Positions 34,063-42,097 of a stretch of DNA of 64,000 nt are shown piece by piece (the stretch's first letter is position 1; each line of letters starts with the position of its first letter). The stretch is taken from positions 1-64,000 of the forward strand of contig JAZUFZ010000033.1 in the NCBI GenBank assembly GCA_045640985.1. Reading direction: 5' to 3'. The DNA comes from Colimorpha sp045640985. GTDB lineage: Bacteria; Bacteroidota; Bacteroidia; Bacteroidales; P3. Under the pieces are notes generated by a model. It did no database searches. It was given only the letters and a program-made list of their open reading frames with translations, and was not told the origin of the DNA. The translations under genes were made by a program, and so were the position numbers.

Positions 34063-34671
34063 ATGGATAAACTAAGCTACGCAATGGGCCTCAACATCGC
34101 CCAGCAACTGAAAGAAATAGGAATGAAAGAAGCCCTCAAGGCAGAAGATTTCGCAATGGGCGTGAACGATATGATCACGGGCAAGGAATTAAAGATACCC
34201 GTGAACGAGGTGAACGGGATATTGACGAAATTCTTCAACGATCTGGAAGCCCGGCAGCAGGCAGCCGCCCGTGAGGCGGGTCAGCATGCCCGTGAAGCCG
34301 GAGAAAAATTCCTGGCCGAAAACGCCAAGAAGGCAGGAGTTCACGTTACAGAGAGCGGATTGCAATATGAAGTCCTTACCGAAGGCTCAGGCCGCCAGCC
34401 CAAGGCAACCGACAAGGTAAGATGCCACTATCACGGCACGCTGACCGACGGTACCGTCTTCGACTCAAGCTACCAGCGGGGCGAGCCCTGCGACTTCGGC
34501 TTGAATCAGGTGATAGCCGGATGGACCGAAGGGGTTCAGCTCATGAAAGAAGGGGCAAAATATCGCTTCTATATCCCCTATAACCTTGCCTACGGTGAAC
34601 GCGGAGCCGGCAGTTCCATTCCGCCCTATTCGGCGCTTATCTTCGATGTAGAACTGATCAGGATACTGTAA
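34063..34671 (+). CDS. FKBP-type peptidyl-prolyl cis-trans isomerase
   Basis: A 202-residue protein. Residues 1-85 form the helical dimerisation domain of FkpA/Mip-like isomerases (LSYAMGLNIAQQLKEIGM). Residues about 95-202 form the FKBP domain: VRCHYHGTLTDGTVFDSSYQ, VIAGWTEGVQLMKEGAKYRF, IPYNLAYGERGAGSSIPPYS. No signal peptide is visible, so a cytosolic FklB-like role in folding is more likely than a periplasmic one. The next gene starts 9 bases after its stop. Confidence 0.93.
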   Translation: MDKLSYAMGLNIAQQLKEIGMKEALKAEDFAMGVNDMITGKELKIPVNEVNGILTKFFNDLEARQQAAAREAGQHAREAGEKFLAENAKKAGVHVTESGLQYEVLTEGSGRQPKATDKVRCHYHGTLTDGTVFDSSYQRGEPCDFGLNQVIAGWTEGVQLMKEGAKYRFYIPYNLAYGERGAGSSIPPYSALIFDVELIRIL

Positions 34672-34680
34672 TGTAAAGAT

Positions 34681-35160
34681 ATGATGAAAAAATCAGCCTT
34701 ATTTGTAATACTGTCCCTGATGATGTGCGGATGCCTCGGACTGAAAGACCCCGTCGTTCAGCGTTACGCTCCCCTGAAGGGCTACAGATACGTTATGGTG
34801 AACCCGACAGGAGAAATCTACTCATATACCTCAAACACCAACAGTTCGGAATCGGGCTCTGTTTCGGAGTATTATACCCGGTACGTATGCCCCGCCGAGG
34901 TGATTACCGGACAGATGCTCAAAGCAGGATTTGTGCCCGTGGATGCAGTAAAACCCGAATATGCCCACCAGACCCTTATCGTCAATTACGGTGAATCGGG
35001 ACGCACCAGTTCCACCCGGATTGAGGTCGTAGTGCAGATACTTTCGGCCTCATCCGATGAAATCCTCTGCCTCGGAACGGCAGAAGGCCGGGGAGCCACA
35101 GAGGCTGATGCTGTCAGAAACGCCATCAACCGCTGTATGGACCAGATCTTCGGACATTGA
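34681..35160 (+). CDS. Hypothetical lipoprotein
   Basis: A 159-residue protein with signal peptide and lipobox (ALFVILSLMMCGCLGLKD). The mature part has beta-rich segments (YRYVMVNPTGEIYSYTSNTN) and a terminal GRGATEADAVRNAINRCMDQ helix. This layout resembles small envelope proteins of the DUF4136 type, but I cannot name the family. It lies 9 bases after the FKBP gene and probably belongs to its operon. The second ATG (34684) is an equally good start. Confidence 0.7.
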   Translation: MMKKSALFVILSLMMCGCLGLKDPVVQRYAPLKGYRYVMVNPTGEIYSYTSNTNSSESGSVSEYYTRYVCPAEVITGQMLKAGFVPVDAVKPEYAHQTLIVNYGESGRTSSTRIEVVVQILSASSDEILCLGTAEGRGATEADAVRNAINRCMDQIFGH

Positions 35161-35230
35161 TAGATTCCTACCGCCCGCATTGATCCCCGGAAGCGACCAC
35201 CAAAAGGTCTTGAGCAAAAGCTCATAACCG

Positions 35231-35322
35231 CTGAAAGAGGCCATGAGCACCACAAGTAAAATCAAATAACATTCAACAACCTCTGAAAGAGGTCATGAGC
35301 AACACAAGTAAAATCAAATAAC
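35231..35322 (+). repeat. Two direct ~40-base repeats (GAGGYCATGAGCA family)
   Basis: Copies 35231-35270 and 35283-35322 begin CTGAAAGAGGYCATGAGCA and end GTAAAATCAAATAAC; they differ at two positions. The second is followed by AAGCGAATAACC and, at once, the ATG of the DUF1295 gene, so the repeat forms its leader. The region before (35161-35230) has a related half-copy. Confidence 0.85.
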
Positions 35323-35334
35323 AAGCGAATAACC

Positions 35335-36126
35335 ATGAAAACCTTAATCATTTTATTTTTCGTATGTCTGGTTTTTTCCAGTTTCGGATGGAAGAAATTC
35401 GTATGGTTCCTCTCCTTAGGCTATGGCTATTCCGTTGCCGCCTGTGCAGTCGCCATGCTCATAATGCATTGGGAAAATGCCACCTGGGCGACAGGACTGA
35501 TGTGTCTGACACTGGCAGTCTATGGCTGCCGTCTGGGAACGTATTGCCTGAGCCGCGAACTCAAAAGCCTCTCATATCAGAAGCAATTGCCCGATCTCAC
35601 CAAGACCAGCCGGCCGATGACCTTCGGACCCAAACTGAGTATCTGGCTGTCCGTAAGTCTGCTGTATGTGATGGAAGTGAGCCCTGTGGCTTTCCGCATG
35701 GACGGCGGGATTGAGAACCTCTGGCAATGGATCGGACTGATTATTATGATATCGGGAGTAGCCCTCGAAAGCGCTTCCGATGCCCAGAAATCGGCTGCGA
35801 AGAAGAAAAACCCCAACCGGTTCGTAGATACGGGACTGTTCCGCATCGTGCGATGCCCCAACTATTTAGGTGAAGTAACCGTATGGACGGGCTGTTTCCT
35901 TGGAGGCATAGGAGCCTATCAGATGTGGTGGCAATGGGTAATTGCCGGACTGGGCTATATCTCCATTGTATATATTATGTTCGGGGGCGCGCGAAGACTT
36001 GAGCTGCGGCAGAACCGAAATTACGGCAACGATCCTGAATATCAGGCATACGTGAAGAAAACTCCGATACTGCTTCCCCTGGTTCCGCTTTACAGCGTAG
36101 CAAAATACGAATGGCTGAAAGGCTGA
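35335..36126 (+). CDS. DUF1295 family membrane protein
   Basis: A 263-residue integral membrane protein with about six helices. The C-terminal half carries the steroid-5-alpha-reductase/isoprenylcysteine-methyltransferase-like motif: GLFRIVRCPNYLGEVTVWTG and a terminal RNYGNDPEYQAYVKKTPILL. DUF1295 proteins are believed to be lipid-modifying oxidoreductases, but the substrate is unknown. The leader consists of the intergenic repeat at 35283. A strong terminator follows. Confidence 0.85.
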   Translation: MKTLIILFFVCLVFSSFGWKKFVWFLSLGYGYSVAACAVAMLIMHWENATWATGLMCLTLAVYGCRLGTYCLSRELKSLSYQKQLPDLTKTSRPMTFGPKLSIWLSVSLLYVMEVSPVAFRMDGGIENLWQWIGLIIMISGVALESASDAQKSAAKKKNPNRFVDTGLFRIVRCPNYLGEVTVWTGCFLGGIGAYQMWWQWVIAGLGYISIVYIMFGGARRLELRQNRNYGNDPEYQAYVKKTPILLPLVPLYSVAKYEWLKG

Positions 36127-36151
36127 CGCCGCCAATTGGAAGACCTTACAG

Positions 36152-36205
36152 AGAGGAGAAAAACGATGTTCCCTTGGGAAAGAGGGCGTTTTTCTCCTCT
36201 TTTTC
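36152..36205 (+). terminator. Terminator after the DUF1295 gene
   Basis: AGAGGAGAAAAACG and CGTTTTTCTCCTCT form a perfect 14-bp stem followed by TTTTTC. Confidence 0.9.
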
Positions 36206-36255
36206 GTTATCCACGCGAAGCGGGTTATACCCCTGTGTGGATGTGTTTTGTATGG

Positions 36256-36374
36256 GGTAACTCCCTTCTATCTTCTTTTTATCTCCATATTAACTTCTTT
36301 TTATCTCCTTTCCTTAGAATAAGAGATAGAAAAAAGATAAACTGGAGATAAAAAGAAGATAGAAGGGAGTTACC
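36256..36374. repeat. Long palindromic intergenic element, copy 3 (inverted)
   Basis: Its reverse complement is nearly identical to copy 1 over the whole length. The clear difference is at the centre (TTCTAAGGAAAGG against TTCTTAGAAAAGG). Both ends GGTAAC/GTTACC are intact. It lies between the DUF1295 terminator and the promoter of the sigma factor operon. Confidence 0.9.
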
Positions 36375-36488
36375 TGCCCAAAATGACATCCATGGAAGGG
36401 AATTTCCTGATATAAATCGGAGGCCGGTGAGACGGATTCTGGAGCCCGTATGAAGCGGAAAGACATTGCGTGATACGGAAAATTTATG

Positions 36489-36496
36489 TACTTTTG
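36489..36496 (+). promoter_or_regulatory. -7 box for the sigma factor operon
   Basis: TACTTTTG followed by C, 58 bases before ATG 36554. It supports the short start of the sigma factor and excludes the longer frame from 36470. Confidence 0.65.
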
Positions 36497-36553
36497 CAAA
36501 AAAATATTTGCGGAAGGTGTGATTTTCCCGGTCTTCCGGCGTTTAATATAGGC

Positions 36554-37036
36554 ATGAACGAAGTCAAACATCCATTTCTGGCAATTGTAGAGCAGCACTC
36601 AGCCGCTATCGGAAAGATATGCCGGTCCTTCTGCCGGTCGTGCCCGGAGGAGATGGAGGACCTGCGCCAGGATATAATTCTTGCCCTATGGACTGGATGG
36701 AAACGCTATCGTCCTACAGCCAGGAGTATTACATGGGTGTGGCGTATCGCATTGAACACAAGCATCTCATGGTGGCGGAACCGCCAGCGCCAGGTGCCTT
36801 CCGAACCGCTGCCGCCATACGAAATCGCCGCTTCCGACGATGGGCAGGAGGCCGCTCTGATCAACCATCTGGCCAGTTGTCTTACTCCGCCTGAGCGCCG
36901 CCTTCTTGAGCTCTATCTTGAAGGCTGGTCTATGAAAGAGATCGGCGTCATGCTGGGGATGAGCGAAACCAATGTGCAGACAAAAATCAGTCGTATAAAG
37001 AAAAAAATGAGGAATTATCATGAAACAGATAGATGA
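36554..37036 (+). CDS. ECF-like sigma-70 family factor
   Basis: About 160 residues from ATG 36554 (MNEVKHPFLAIVEQHSAAIG). Region 2 is CPEEMEDLRQDIILALWTGW with the core-binding/-10 helix RSITWVWRIALNTSISWWRN. Region 4 is LTPPERRLLELYLEGWSMKE, then MLGMSETNVQTKISRIKKKM, a clear helix-turn-helix. It directs RNA polymerase to a small regulon. The following gene overlaps it by 17 bases and encodes a membrane protein that could be its anti-sigma factor. Confidence 0.88.
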   Translation: MNEVKHPFLAIVEQHSAAIGKICRSFCRSCPEEMEDLRQDIILALWTGWKRYRPTARSITWVWRIALNTSISWWRNRQRQVPSEPLPPYEIAASDDGQEAALINHLASCLTPPERRLLELYLEGWSMKEIGVMLGMSETNVQTKISRIKKKMRNYHETDR

Positions 37037-37322
37037 TATAATTGAGCAGATTCATGACGCCAATGCCCGTCAGCGGATTCAGGAAATGGAATCCGTAAGT
37101 ACGCCTGCGTCAAGAAAGTTCTCTCCATTGCGATTGTCAGGAATAGGCGTTGCCGCGGCGATACTGCTGTTGTTGATTGTATTGCCTCCGGAGGGACTTC
37201 GTCATCCGGTATATGCCCATTGCACCAGTTCAGAGGGAATTGTCGTTTATTGTGAAAACTGCAGCAATGCCGATGAAGCTGTGGCTCACATGGAATACCT
37301 TATGTCCACACTGGAATTATAG
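37020..37322 (+). CDS. Small single-pass membrane protein, candidate anti-sigma factor
   Basis: A 100-residue protein: an N-terminal cytosolic segment (about 1-38, MKQIDDIIEQIHDANARQRI), a membrane helix (LSGIGVAAAILLLLIVLPP, about 40-58) and a short outside part with cysteines (HCTSSEGIVVYCENCSNADE). It overlaps the sigma gene by 17 bases. The layout fits a small anti-sigma factor, but it lacks a recognisable anti-sigma domain, so that role is inferred only from position and topology. Confidence 0.7.
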   Translation: MKQIDDIIEQIHDANARQRIQEMESVSTPASRKFSPLRLSGIGVAAAILLLLIVLPPEGLRHPVYAHCTSSEGIVVYCENCSNADEAVAHMEYLMSTLEL

Positions 37323-37398
37323 ATATACAATATAATATATTAACCTACAGGGAATCAGCACAGTGCACGGTGCCGTCCCGATTAAAAAACGCATTATC

Positions 37399-37971
37399 AT
37401 GAAAAAGTATTTGTTTGCATTCATTATGCTGGCATTCAGCCTCAGCCACACAACGATCCAGGCCCAGACGGCACTCTACATGTCATACGTAAAACAACCG
37501 GGAATTGACGCCCTATGCGTGACAGGTTATCCGATAGGCAACGGGCAGAAGGTGACCGTGACCATACTCGAATCCGGGGACAGCGCCACTTGCGCCAGGA
37601 TTATTAAGGAACTCAAAGCGCTTCCTAAAGCAAAAAACAAGGCCTCCAAGGAGGAAAAGATAAAGTTTCCATCCACCTTGTGCAATTCCGACACCGGCTG
37701 CTATGACGCAATAAAACTGGTGCCCTATCTGGAACTCACGGAGCTCAACGTCCGTGAAGCCACAGCATCTGAGAGCAGAAAGACTGTTCAGTTCAGCGTC
37801 TTCAGCCGCCAAGCGATCCGCGGCGACAAGGGGACATACCTGGTATGGATTTCAGCAACTACGCAAGCCGTGCTGGTATTCCATTGCCCCAACGACGAAG
37901 TCTATTACCAGGTAATCAAATATATCGTCAATAGAGAGGTAAAACCAGTCACCAAAGATCAGAAAAAATGA
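37399..37971 (+). CDS. Secreted hypothetical protein
   Basis: Start at ATG 37399 (MKKYLFAFIMLAFSLSHTTI), with signal peptide ending near IQAQ; 190 residues. The mature domain is alpha/beta (VTVTILESGDSATCARIIKE, LVPYLELTELNVREA) with a late strand motif YLVWISATTQAVLVFHC. The shape and its operon place are like DUF4252-type proteins found next to sigma factors in Bacteroidota, but similarity is too weak to assign. It overlaps the next gene start by 4 bases. Confidence 0.65.
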   Translation: MKKYLFAFIMLAFSLSHTTIQAQTALYMSYVKQPGIDALCVTGYPIGNGQKVTVTILESGDSATCARIIKELKALPKAKNKASKEEKIKFPSTLCNSDTGCYDAIKLVPYLELTELNVREATASESRKTVQFSVFSRQAIRGDKGTYLVWISATTQAVLVFHCPNDEVYYQVIKYIVNREVKPVTKDQKK

Positions 37972-40223
37972 AGCATATTGAAGCAGCAACAGCGAAGATT
38001 ACTTCCCTTCGCTGTTCAATAATTCTGTTGTTTTTCTTGAACTCGTTTGCCCTCCATGCCCAGCAGGACAGTACCATGGCGCCCCAAGATGACAGTGCCT
38101 TTCGCATATTGACCACCCTTAAAACATTTGAAATCAAAGCCCCAAGGCCCATATATAGCATGGATGCGGGCGTGGTGAACTACAATGTGTCCAACGACGA
38201 GTCGATCAAGGGCGGTACGGCACTCGATGCCTTGCGAAACGCGCCCAGCGTGGAAGTGGACGTGGATGGAAATGTGAAACTGAGAGGCTCGGAAAAGGTA
38301 GAGCTATGGATCAACGGCTATCCTACCCACATGAGTGGTGAAAACATGCAGATATACCTCACCTCCTTGTCGTCGGACGTAATCGACCATATCGAAGTCA
38401 TCAAGAACCCTTCGGCCGAATATATGATAGCGGAAGGCACATCCATTATCAACATCGTGATGAGCGTAAAGCTTCGTCGCAATCAGTTTGCTGCCATCGG
38501 TCTTAGCGGTAGCAACAGGCCATACGTGAGTCCTTGGGGATCATACGTGTATGATGGCGATAAACTGGATTTCAATGTCTATCTGGCACCAAGCCTCTCG
38601 CATCACAACTCCTCATCCCAAGGGTCCTCCTGGTCGTTCAAAGAAAATACCGCCGGAGGCATGGACACTACGCAAAGCCAGCGATGGAACACCGCCGACT
38701 CCAGCAGCAATTACTACACATTACTTACTATAGGTCTAACTTACAAAATCGACTCCATTAATGATATTAGTTTTAACTCTTTTTCGCTCCTTCAAGGTTT
38801 AGCTTCACAGTCTATCGACAATCGATACCGTACTGAGTATCTGCCCACATATCTCCCTTTACACTACATCACCGACAAAGATCATAGCAGTCTTAATGCC
38901 AATGGATTCTCCACACTGACCTATAGCCATAAATTTGCAGATGCCGGGCATAATCTTTCGTTTACGGTAAACACAAATTGGCAGTATGCCGCTACTGATG
39001 CGACAACCAATAGGAGGTTTGACTCATACTATAGCAATGAGTTGCGTAAAGCTGAATCCCAAGGTAGCAACATCGACCCCTCCTTCTCCCTACGCTACCG
39101 GAAACCCTTCGGCAAGCATGACAACATCTCCGTCGGTGTGGGCTTTGCCCCCGGCATCAGGCAGTCCTTTGATTCAAGCAAGTATTTTGACTCTATTGCC
39201 AGTGCCTACTCGTTGACCGACACACTGCGCAACAGAGAGACCACCACTCGCGACAAAGAAGAATACATGTCACTCAACTGGCGCCATAAGACTAACGTGT
39301 TCTCGACTAACCTGGGCATTGTTGCCGAGGCGCATCAGATAGACTATGATGTCCAGTCAATCTTCCCCGAAGAGTTTCCACTCAACTATGTGACCCTGCG
39401 GCCTACTTTCAACTTTACATTCCACACCAAGAGTATGCACTATTTCTCAGCCAACTACTCCTTTTCCACCCAGAATCCGTCGCCTGCACAGCTGTCACAA
39501 TCTCCTGCTTACCAATACGACAGCTATAAGGTCGGCAATCCGCAGCTGGAGCCCTATTTTACGCATAAGGCCGATATCGGCTGGAACAAATATTTCGAAT
39601 CAGGAAGTTCTACGAGTGTGGAAGCATACGGAGAGTGGAACAACAACACCATTGAATCGGTGCTGGACGCCACATCGTTACCAGACCCCTATCTTGGCCG
39701 GATCGTACCCTTCACAACCTATTACAATATAGGCAGCAGCCATAAATACGGATTGGAGAGCAATCTCACTTACCGGGTAAATGCATTCCTACGTTTCGGA
39801 CTTAATGCCAACCTGTATTATTCGGCCTACACGATAGACCATCCCAAGACCGGGCTCTACAGCGACAGCGCGCTGACTTACGACCTACGCCTGAACTGCA
39901 ACGCAAAACTATTCAAAAAAGTTTACCTCAATTTGTCGGGCAACTACACCTCTCCGACAATCAATCCTTTTGCAGAAAGCCGGTCAAACTATACCATCGA
40001 CCTTAGCGCCTCAGCCGACTTTCTCGACAACCGCCTTTCGGCCCGTATCAGCGTATGTGACCTCTTCAACTGGCAGAGAACAGACGCCCTCAATACTAAC
40101 CCTTATTACATCTCTACAGAAAGTACCCATAGAGACTGTCGCTATATCACACTGGGCATAACCTATCGGATAGGGAAGATGGACCTGCGATACAATGTTC
40201 AGTCGGGGGCCGGTATGGAATAG
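37968..40223 (+). CDS. Outer-membrane beta-barrel protein, TonB-receptor-like
   Basis: A 751-residue protein. After a signal peptide (SIILLFFLNSFALHAQQ) comes a plug-like segment (GGTALDALRNAPSVEVDVDG, VKLRGSEKVELWINGYP, DVIDHIEVIKNPSAEYM), then a barrel of many Tyr/Asn-rich strands ending YITLGITYRIGKMDLRY. This is the OMP_b-brl_3 type. No clear TonB box or N-terminal carboxypeptidase-like domain is present. It is the last gene of the sigma/membrane/secreted operon and so a likely target of that sigma factor. In the same frame beyond its TAG, 31 codons remain open to a TGA at 40317, ending GGTYAKYVVTMM, perhaps a relic. Confidence 0.82.
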   Translation: MKHIEAATAKITSLRCSIILLFFLNSFALHAQQDSTMAPQDDSAFRILTTLKTFEIKAPRPIYSMDAGVVNYNVSNDESIKGGTALDALRNAPSVEVDVDGNVKLRGSEKVELWINGYPTHMSGENMQIYLTSLSSDVIDHIEVIKNPSAEYMIAEGTSIINIVMSVKLRRNQFAAIGLSGSNRPYVSPWGSYVYDGDKLDFNVYLAPSLSHHNSSSQGSSWSFKENTAGGMDTTQSQRWNTADSSSNYYTLLTIGLTYKIDSINDISFNSFSLLQGLASQSIDNRYRTEYLPTYLPLHYITDKDHSSLNANGFSTLTYSHKFADAGHNLSFTVNTNWQYAATDATTNRRFDSYYSNELRKAESQGSNIDPSFSLRYRKPFGKHDNISVGVGFAPGIRQSFDSSKYFDSIASAYSLTDTLRNRETTTRDKEEYMSLNWRHKTNVFSTNLGIVAEAHQIDYDVQSIFPEEFPLNYVTLRPTFNFTFHTKSMHYFSANYSFSTQNPSPAQLSQSPAYQYDSYKVGNPQLEPYFTHKADIGWNKYFESGSSTSVEAYGEWNNNTIESVLDATSLPDPYLGRIVPFTTYYNIGSSHKYGLESNLTYRVNAFLRFGLNANLYYSAYTIDHPKTGLYSDSALTYDLRLNCNAKLFKKVYLNLSGNYTSPTINPFAESRSNYTIDLSASADFLDNRLSARISVCDLFNWQRTDALNTNPYYISTESTHRDCRYITLGITYRIGKMDLRYNVQSGAGME

Positions 40224-40330
40224 GATTTGCTCTGTTCCGCATCAAAAACGGACCGGACCGATGTCCATCTGGTAAAGGAAGGCGGCACTTACGCTAAATA
40301 TGTGGTCACCATGATGTGACACAATAACAT

Positions 40331-40366
40331 AAAGAGGCTCCCCGGCTCGGGAACCTCTTTTCTTTG
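40331..40366 (+). terminator. Terminator after the sigma/OMP operon
   Basis: AAAGAGG-C-TCCC pairs with GGGA-A-CCTCTTT, followed by TCTTTG. Confidence 0.75.
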
Positions 40367-40403
40367 AATCAGATTTTTCTGCTGTAATATAGTCTTTTAT
40401 ACC

Positions 40404-40464
40404 GGGGAGCGGAGCCCCCGTCCGTGGCTCTGCGCCAGCGCAAGCTCAGCACCCGCGCGCGGCC
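40404..40464 (-). repeat. GC-rich ~60-base repeat, copy 1 (inverted)
   Basis: It reads on the minus strand as GCGCGCGGGTGCTGAGCTTG, then GCGCTGGCGCAGAGCC and GGGGGCTCCGCTCC. It is homologous to 42921-42982 and 48345-48405. It is embedded in AT-rich intergenic DNA (40465-40640) that holds no gene. Confidence 0.8.
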
Positions 40465-40644
40465 TCAAAATATAGATTAATTCTGCCAATTGGGTTATCA
40501 TTATGCAAAAATACGGATATTTACATCAATTTAAAGATAAATTATGGCAAAAAAATGAATATATAATGAACTAAAAATGAGACGAGTGAGTAAATTGTAA
40601 ATTAACAAAAGTATTTTTTATTTTGCTATTTGTAAATTATTCTT

Positions 40645-40652
40645 TACTTTTG
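40645..40652 (+). promoter_or_regulatory. -7 box for the membrane protein/XRE pair
   Basis: TACTTTTG followed by C, 30 bases before ATG 40682. Confidence 0.65.
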
Positions 40653-40681
40653 CAGCGCAAAAACACAAAAAAAATACTACT

Positions 40682-41170
40682 ATGAAACGAAACGATTTAT
40701 TACTTCCCAACCGCGTGAAGAATACCGGTTGGGCGATTCTCGGAACCGGGGTGGTGCTCTGGGCGGTATGGATTATCAGCAACGGGGAATGGGATTTCTC
40801 GATCAACGACATCCGTCGGATACTGGGCATGGCCGTTCCAGAGGAAGAATACTCTTTGTCAGACCTGGTCCGGTTTACTGCCAATAGCGGACTTGTACAG
40901 ACCATCACTTCGGTGCTGATACTGATTGGTTCCTATCTGGCAGGATTCTCCCGCTGCAAGGACGAAGACGAGTTTACCCAATACCTGCGCTATCGCGCGC
41001 TGACCGTCACGGTAATAAGCCTGATGGCAATCGATCTGGTGGTGGTATTGTGCCTTTGGGGCATCAACTTCCTGATGGTCCGGAATGTATTGGTGAAACT
41101 TTCGCCGATATTCTATGTGATTTACTTTCACCTGATGGTGGTGAGAGAAAGGAGGAGGAATGAAGAATAA
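40682..41170 (+). CDS. Hypothetical membrane protein paired with an XRE regulator
   Basis: A 162-residue protein with about four membrane helices (GWAILGTGVVLWAVWIIS, LVQTITSVLILIGSYLAGF, VTVISLMAIDLVVVLCLWG, LVKLSPIFYVIYFHLMVV) and a basic C-terminus. I do not recognise the family. Its end overlaps the XRE gene by 11 bases. Membrane protein plus small XRE regulator pairs are common in bacteria, often with the regulator controlling its partner. Confidence 0.72.
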   Translation: MKRNDLLLPNRVKNTGWAILGTGVVLWAVWIISNGEWDFSINDIRRILGMAVPEEEYSLSDLVRFTANSGLVQTITSVLILIGSYLAGFSRCKDEDEFTQYLRYRALTVTVISLMAIDLVVVLCLWGINFLMVRNVLVKLSPIFYVIYFHLMVVRERRRNEE

Positions 41171-41360
41171 CATGAGAGTAGAACGCGCCATACTCGACAT
41201 CAGCCAGGAGGAACTTGCCAGACGGGTGGGCGTGACCCGTCAGGCCATTCACGCCGTAGAACACGGGAAATACGTCCCCTCCGCCGTATTGGCGATGAAG
41301 ATTGCCAAAGTATTCGGCAAACAGGTAGAAGAAGTATTCCAACTTGAGGAAGACGATTAA
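41160..41360 (+). CDS. Small XRE-family helix-turn-helix regulator
   Basis: A 66-residue protein that is essentially one HTH domain: RVERAILDISQEELARRVGV, TRQAIHAVEHGKYVPSAVLA, then MKIAKVFGKQVEEVFQLEED. The motif is the YozG/Cro-like type of stand-alone regulators, and no effector domain is present. It overlaps the membrane protein gene by 11 bases. Confidence 0.88.
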   Translation: MKNNMRVERAILDISQEELARRVGVTRQAIHAVEHGKYVPSAVLAMKIAKVFGKQVEEVFQLEEDD

Positions 41361-41415
41361 GAGAAAGCTTAACAAGTTTTAACGGAAAATATTTGCATAG
41401 GCCCCAAATAACATA

Positions 41416-41423
41416 TACCTTTG
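41416..41423 (+). promoter_or_regulatory. -7 box for the 41471 gene
   Basis: TACCTTTG followed by C, 48 bases before ATG 41471. Confidence 0.6.
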
Positions 41424-41470
41424 CAGTCGGAAAGTCAAACTGATTTTACCAACTAAAGTTGAAGTTTATT

Positions 41471-42097
41471 ATGAAAGCCACAGAAGACAAAGAAGTCATT
41501 AAAGCCCTTGAACTAACTAAGGCATTCACTGTACTTGATGATAATAATACGGACACTGCATCCGAGGAATTCCTGAAGATTGCAAAGAAACTTTTCGAAG
41601 AATATCAGATAGCGAAAGGTGATGCAAGGTATGATTTCGAAGAGGTTGAGTTTTACCTCTACACGGAAAACCACAAAGACAACAATCACGTTTACCCCCG
41701 AATATGCAAAGCTGGCGAATGGTTTGTGCATTATAGCGGCGTAGATTTGACATTCCAGACATTGAAGGAATACAACAAGATAACGCAATGCGGAGGCATA
41801 CTCATTAGAAGAATTAAGAAAGTTGGCAAAGCGTCTATTGGTGGCCCGTTGCGATGTCTTATGGAACTGTTCAACGGGCAAGACAATCCTATACTAATAA
41901 AGAAGGAAAGAATGTATGTCGAACCAAATGCAACTCCCCGCATCGGCATCAAAAACAACGACATACAGGACAAACGACTGTATCGTTTTGTTATAGATAC
42001 AGAACCAGAAATTGACTCATACCTGCCCCAATACACAAAAGATGGCATTGTGTTGAAAGATAAGAAATATAAGTACAATCCCCAATATGAACAATAA
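41471..42097 (+). CDS. Divergent protein with distant 3-methyladenine DNA glycosylase (MPG)-like features
   Basis: Start at ATG 41471 (MKATEDKEVIKALELTKAFT), 208 residues. Order and spacing of several segments recall the MPG fold: EEVEFYLYTE (where MPG has its catalytic VETEAY), AGEWFVHYSGVDLTF, GGILIRRI, GPLRCLMELF, and NATPRIGIKNNDIQDKRLYR against the family's PRIGI...RPWRFW. Catalytic geometry cannot be judged. It could be an alkyl-base glycosylase relative or a non-enzymatic homologue. It overlaps the downstream deiminase-like gene by 11 bases. Confidence 0.5.
   Translation: MKATEDKEVIKALELTKAFTVLDDNNTDTASEEFLKIAKKLFEEYQIAKGDARYDFEEVEFYLYTENHKDNNHVYPRICKAGEWFVHYSGVDLTFQTLKEYNKITQCGGILIRRIKKVGKASIGGPLRCLMELFNGQDNPILIKKERMYVEPNATPRIGIKNNDIQDKRLYRFVIDTEPEIDSYLPQYTKDGIVLKDKKYKYNPQYEQ

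Noticed and set aside
40224..40319. Readthrough extension or separate gene after the outer-membrane barrel
   Set aside because: The in-frame stretch of 31 codons is too short to judge, and the barrel already ends in a normal place; kept only as a remark.
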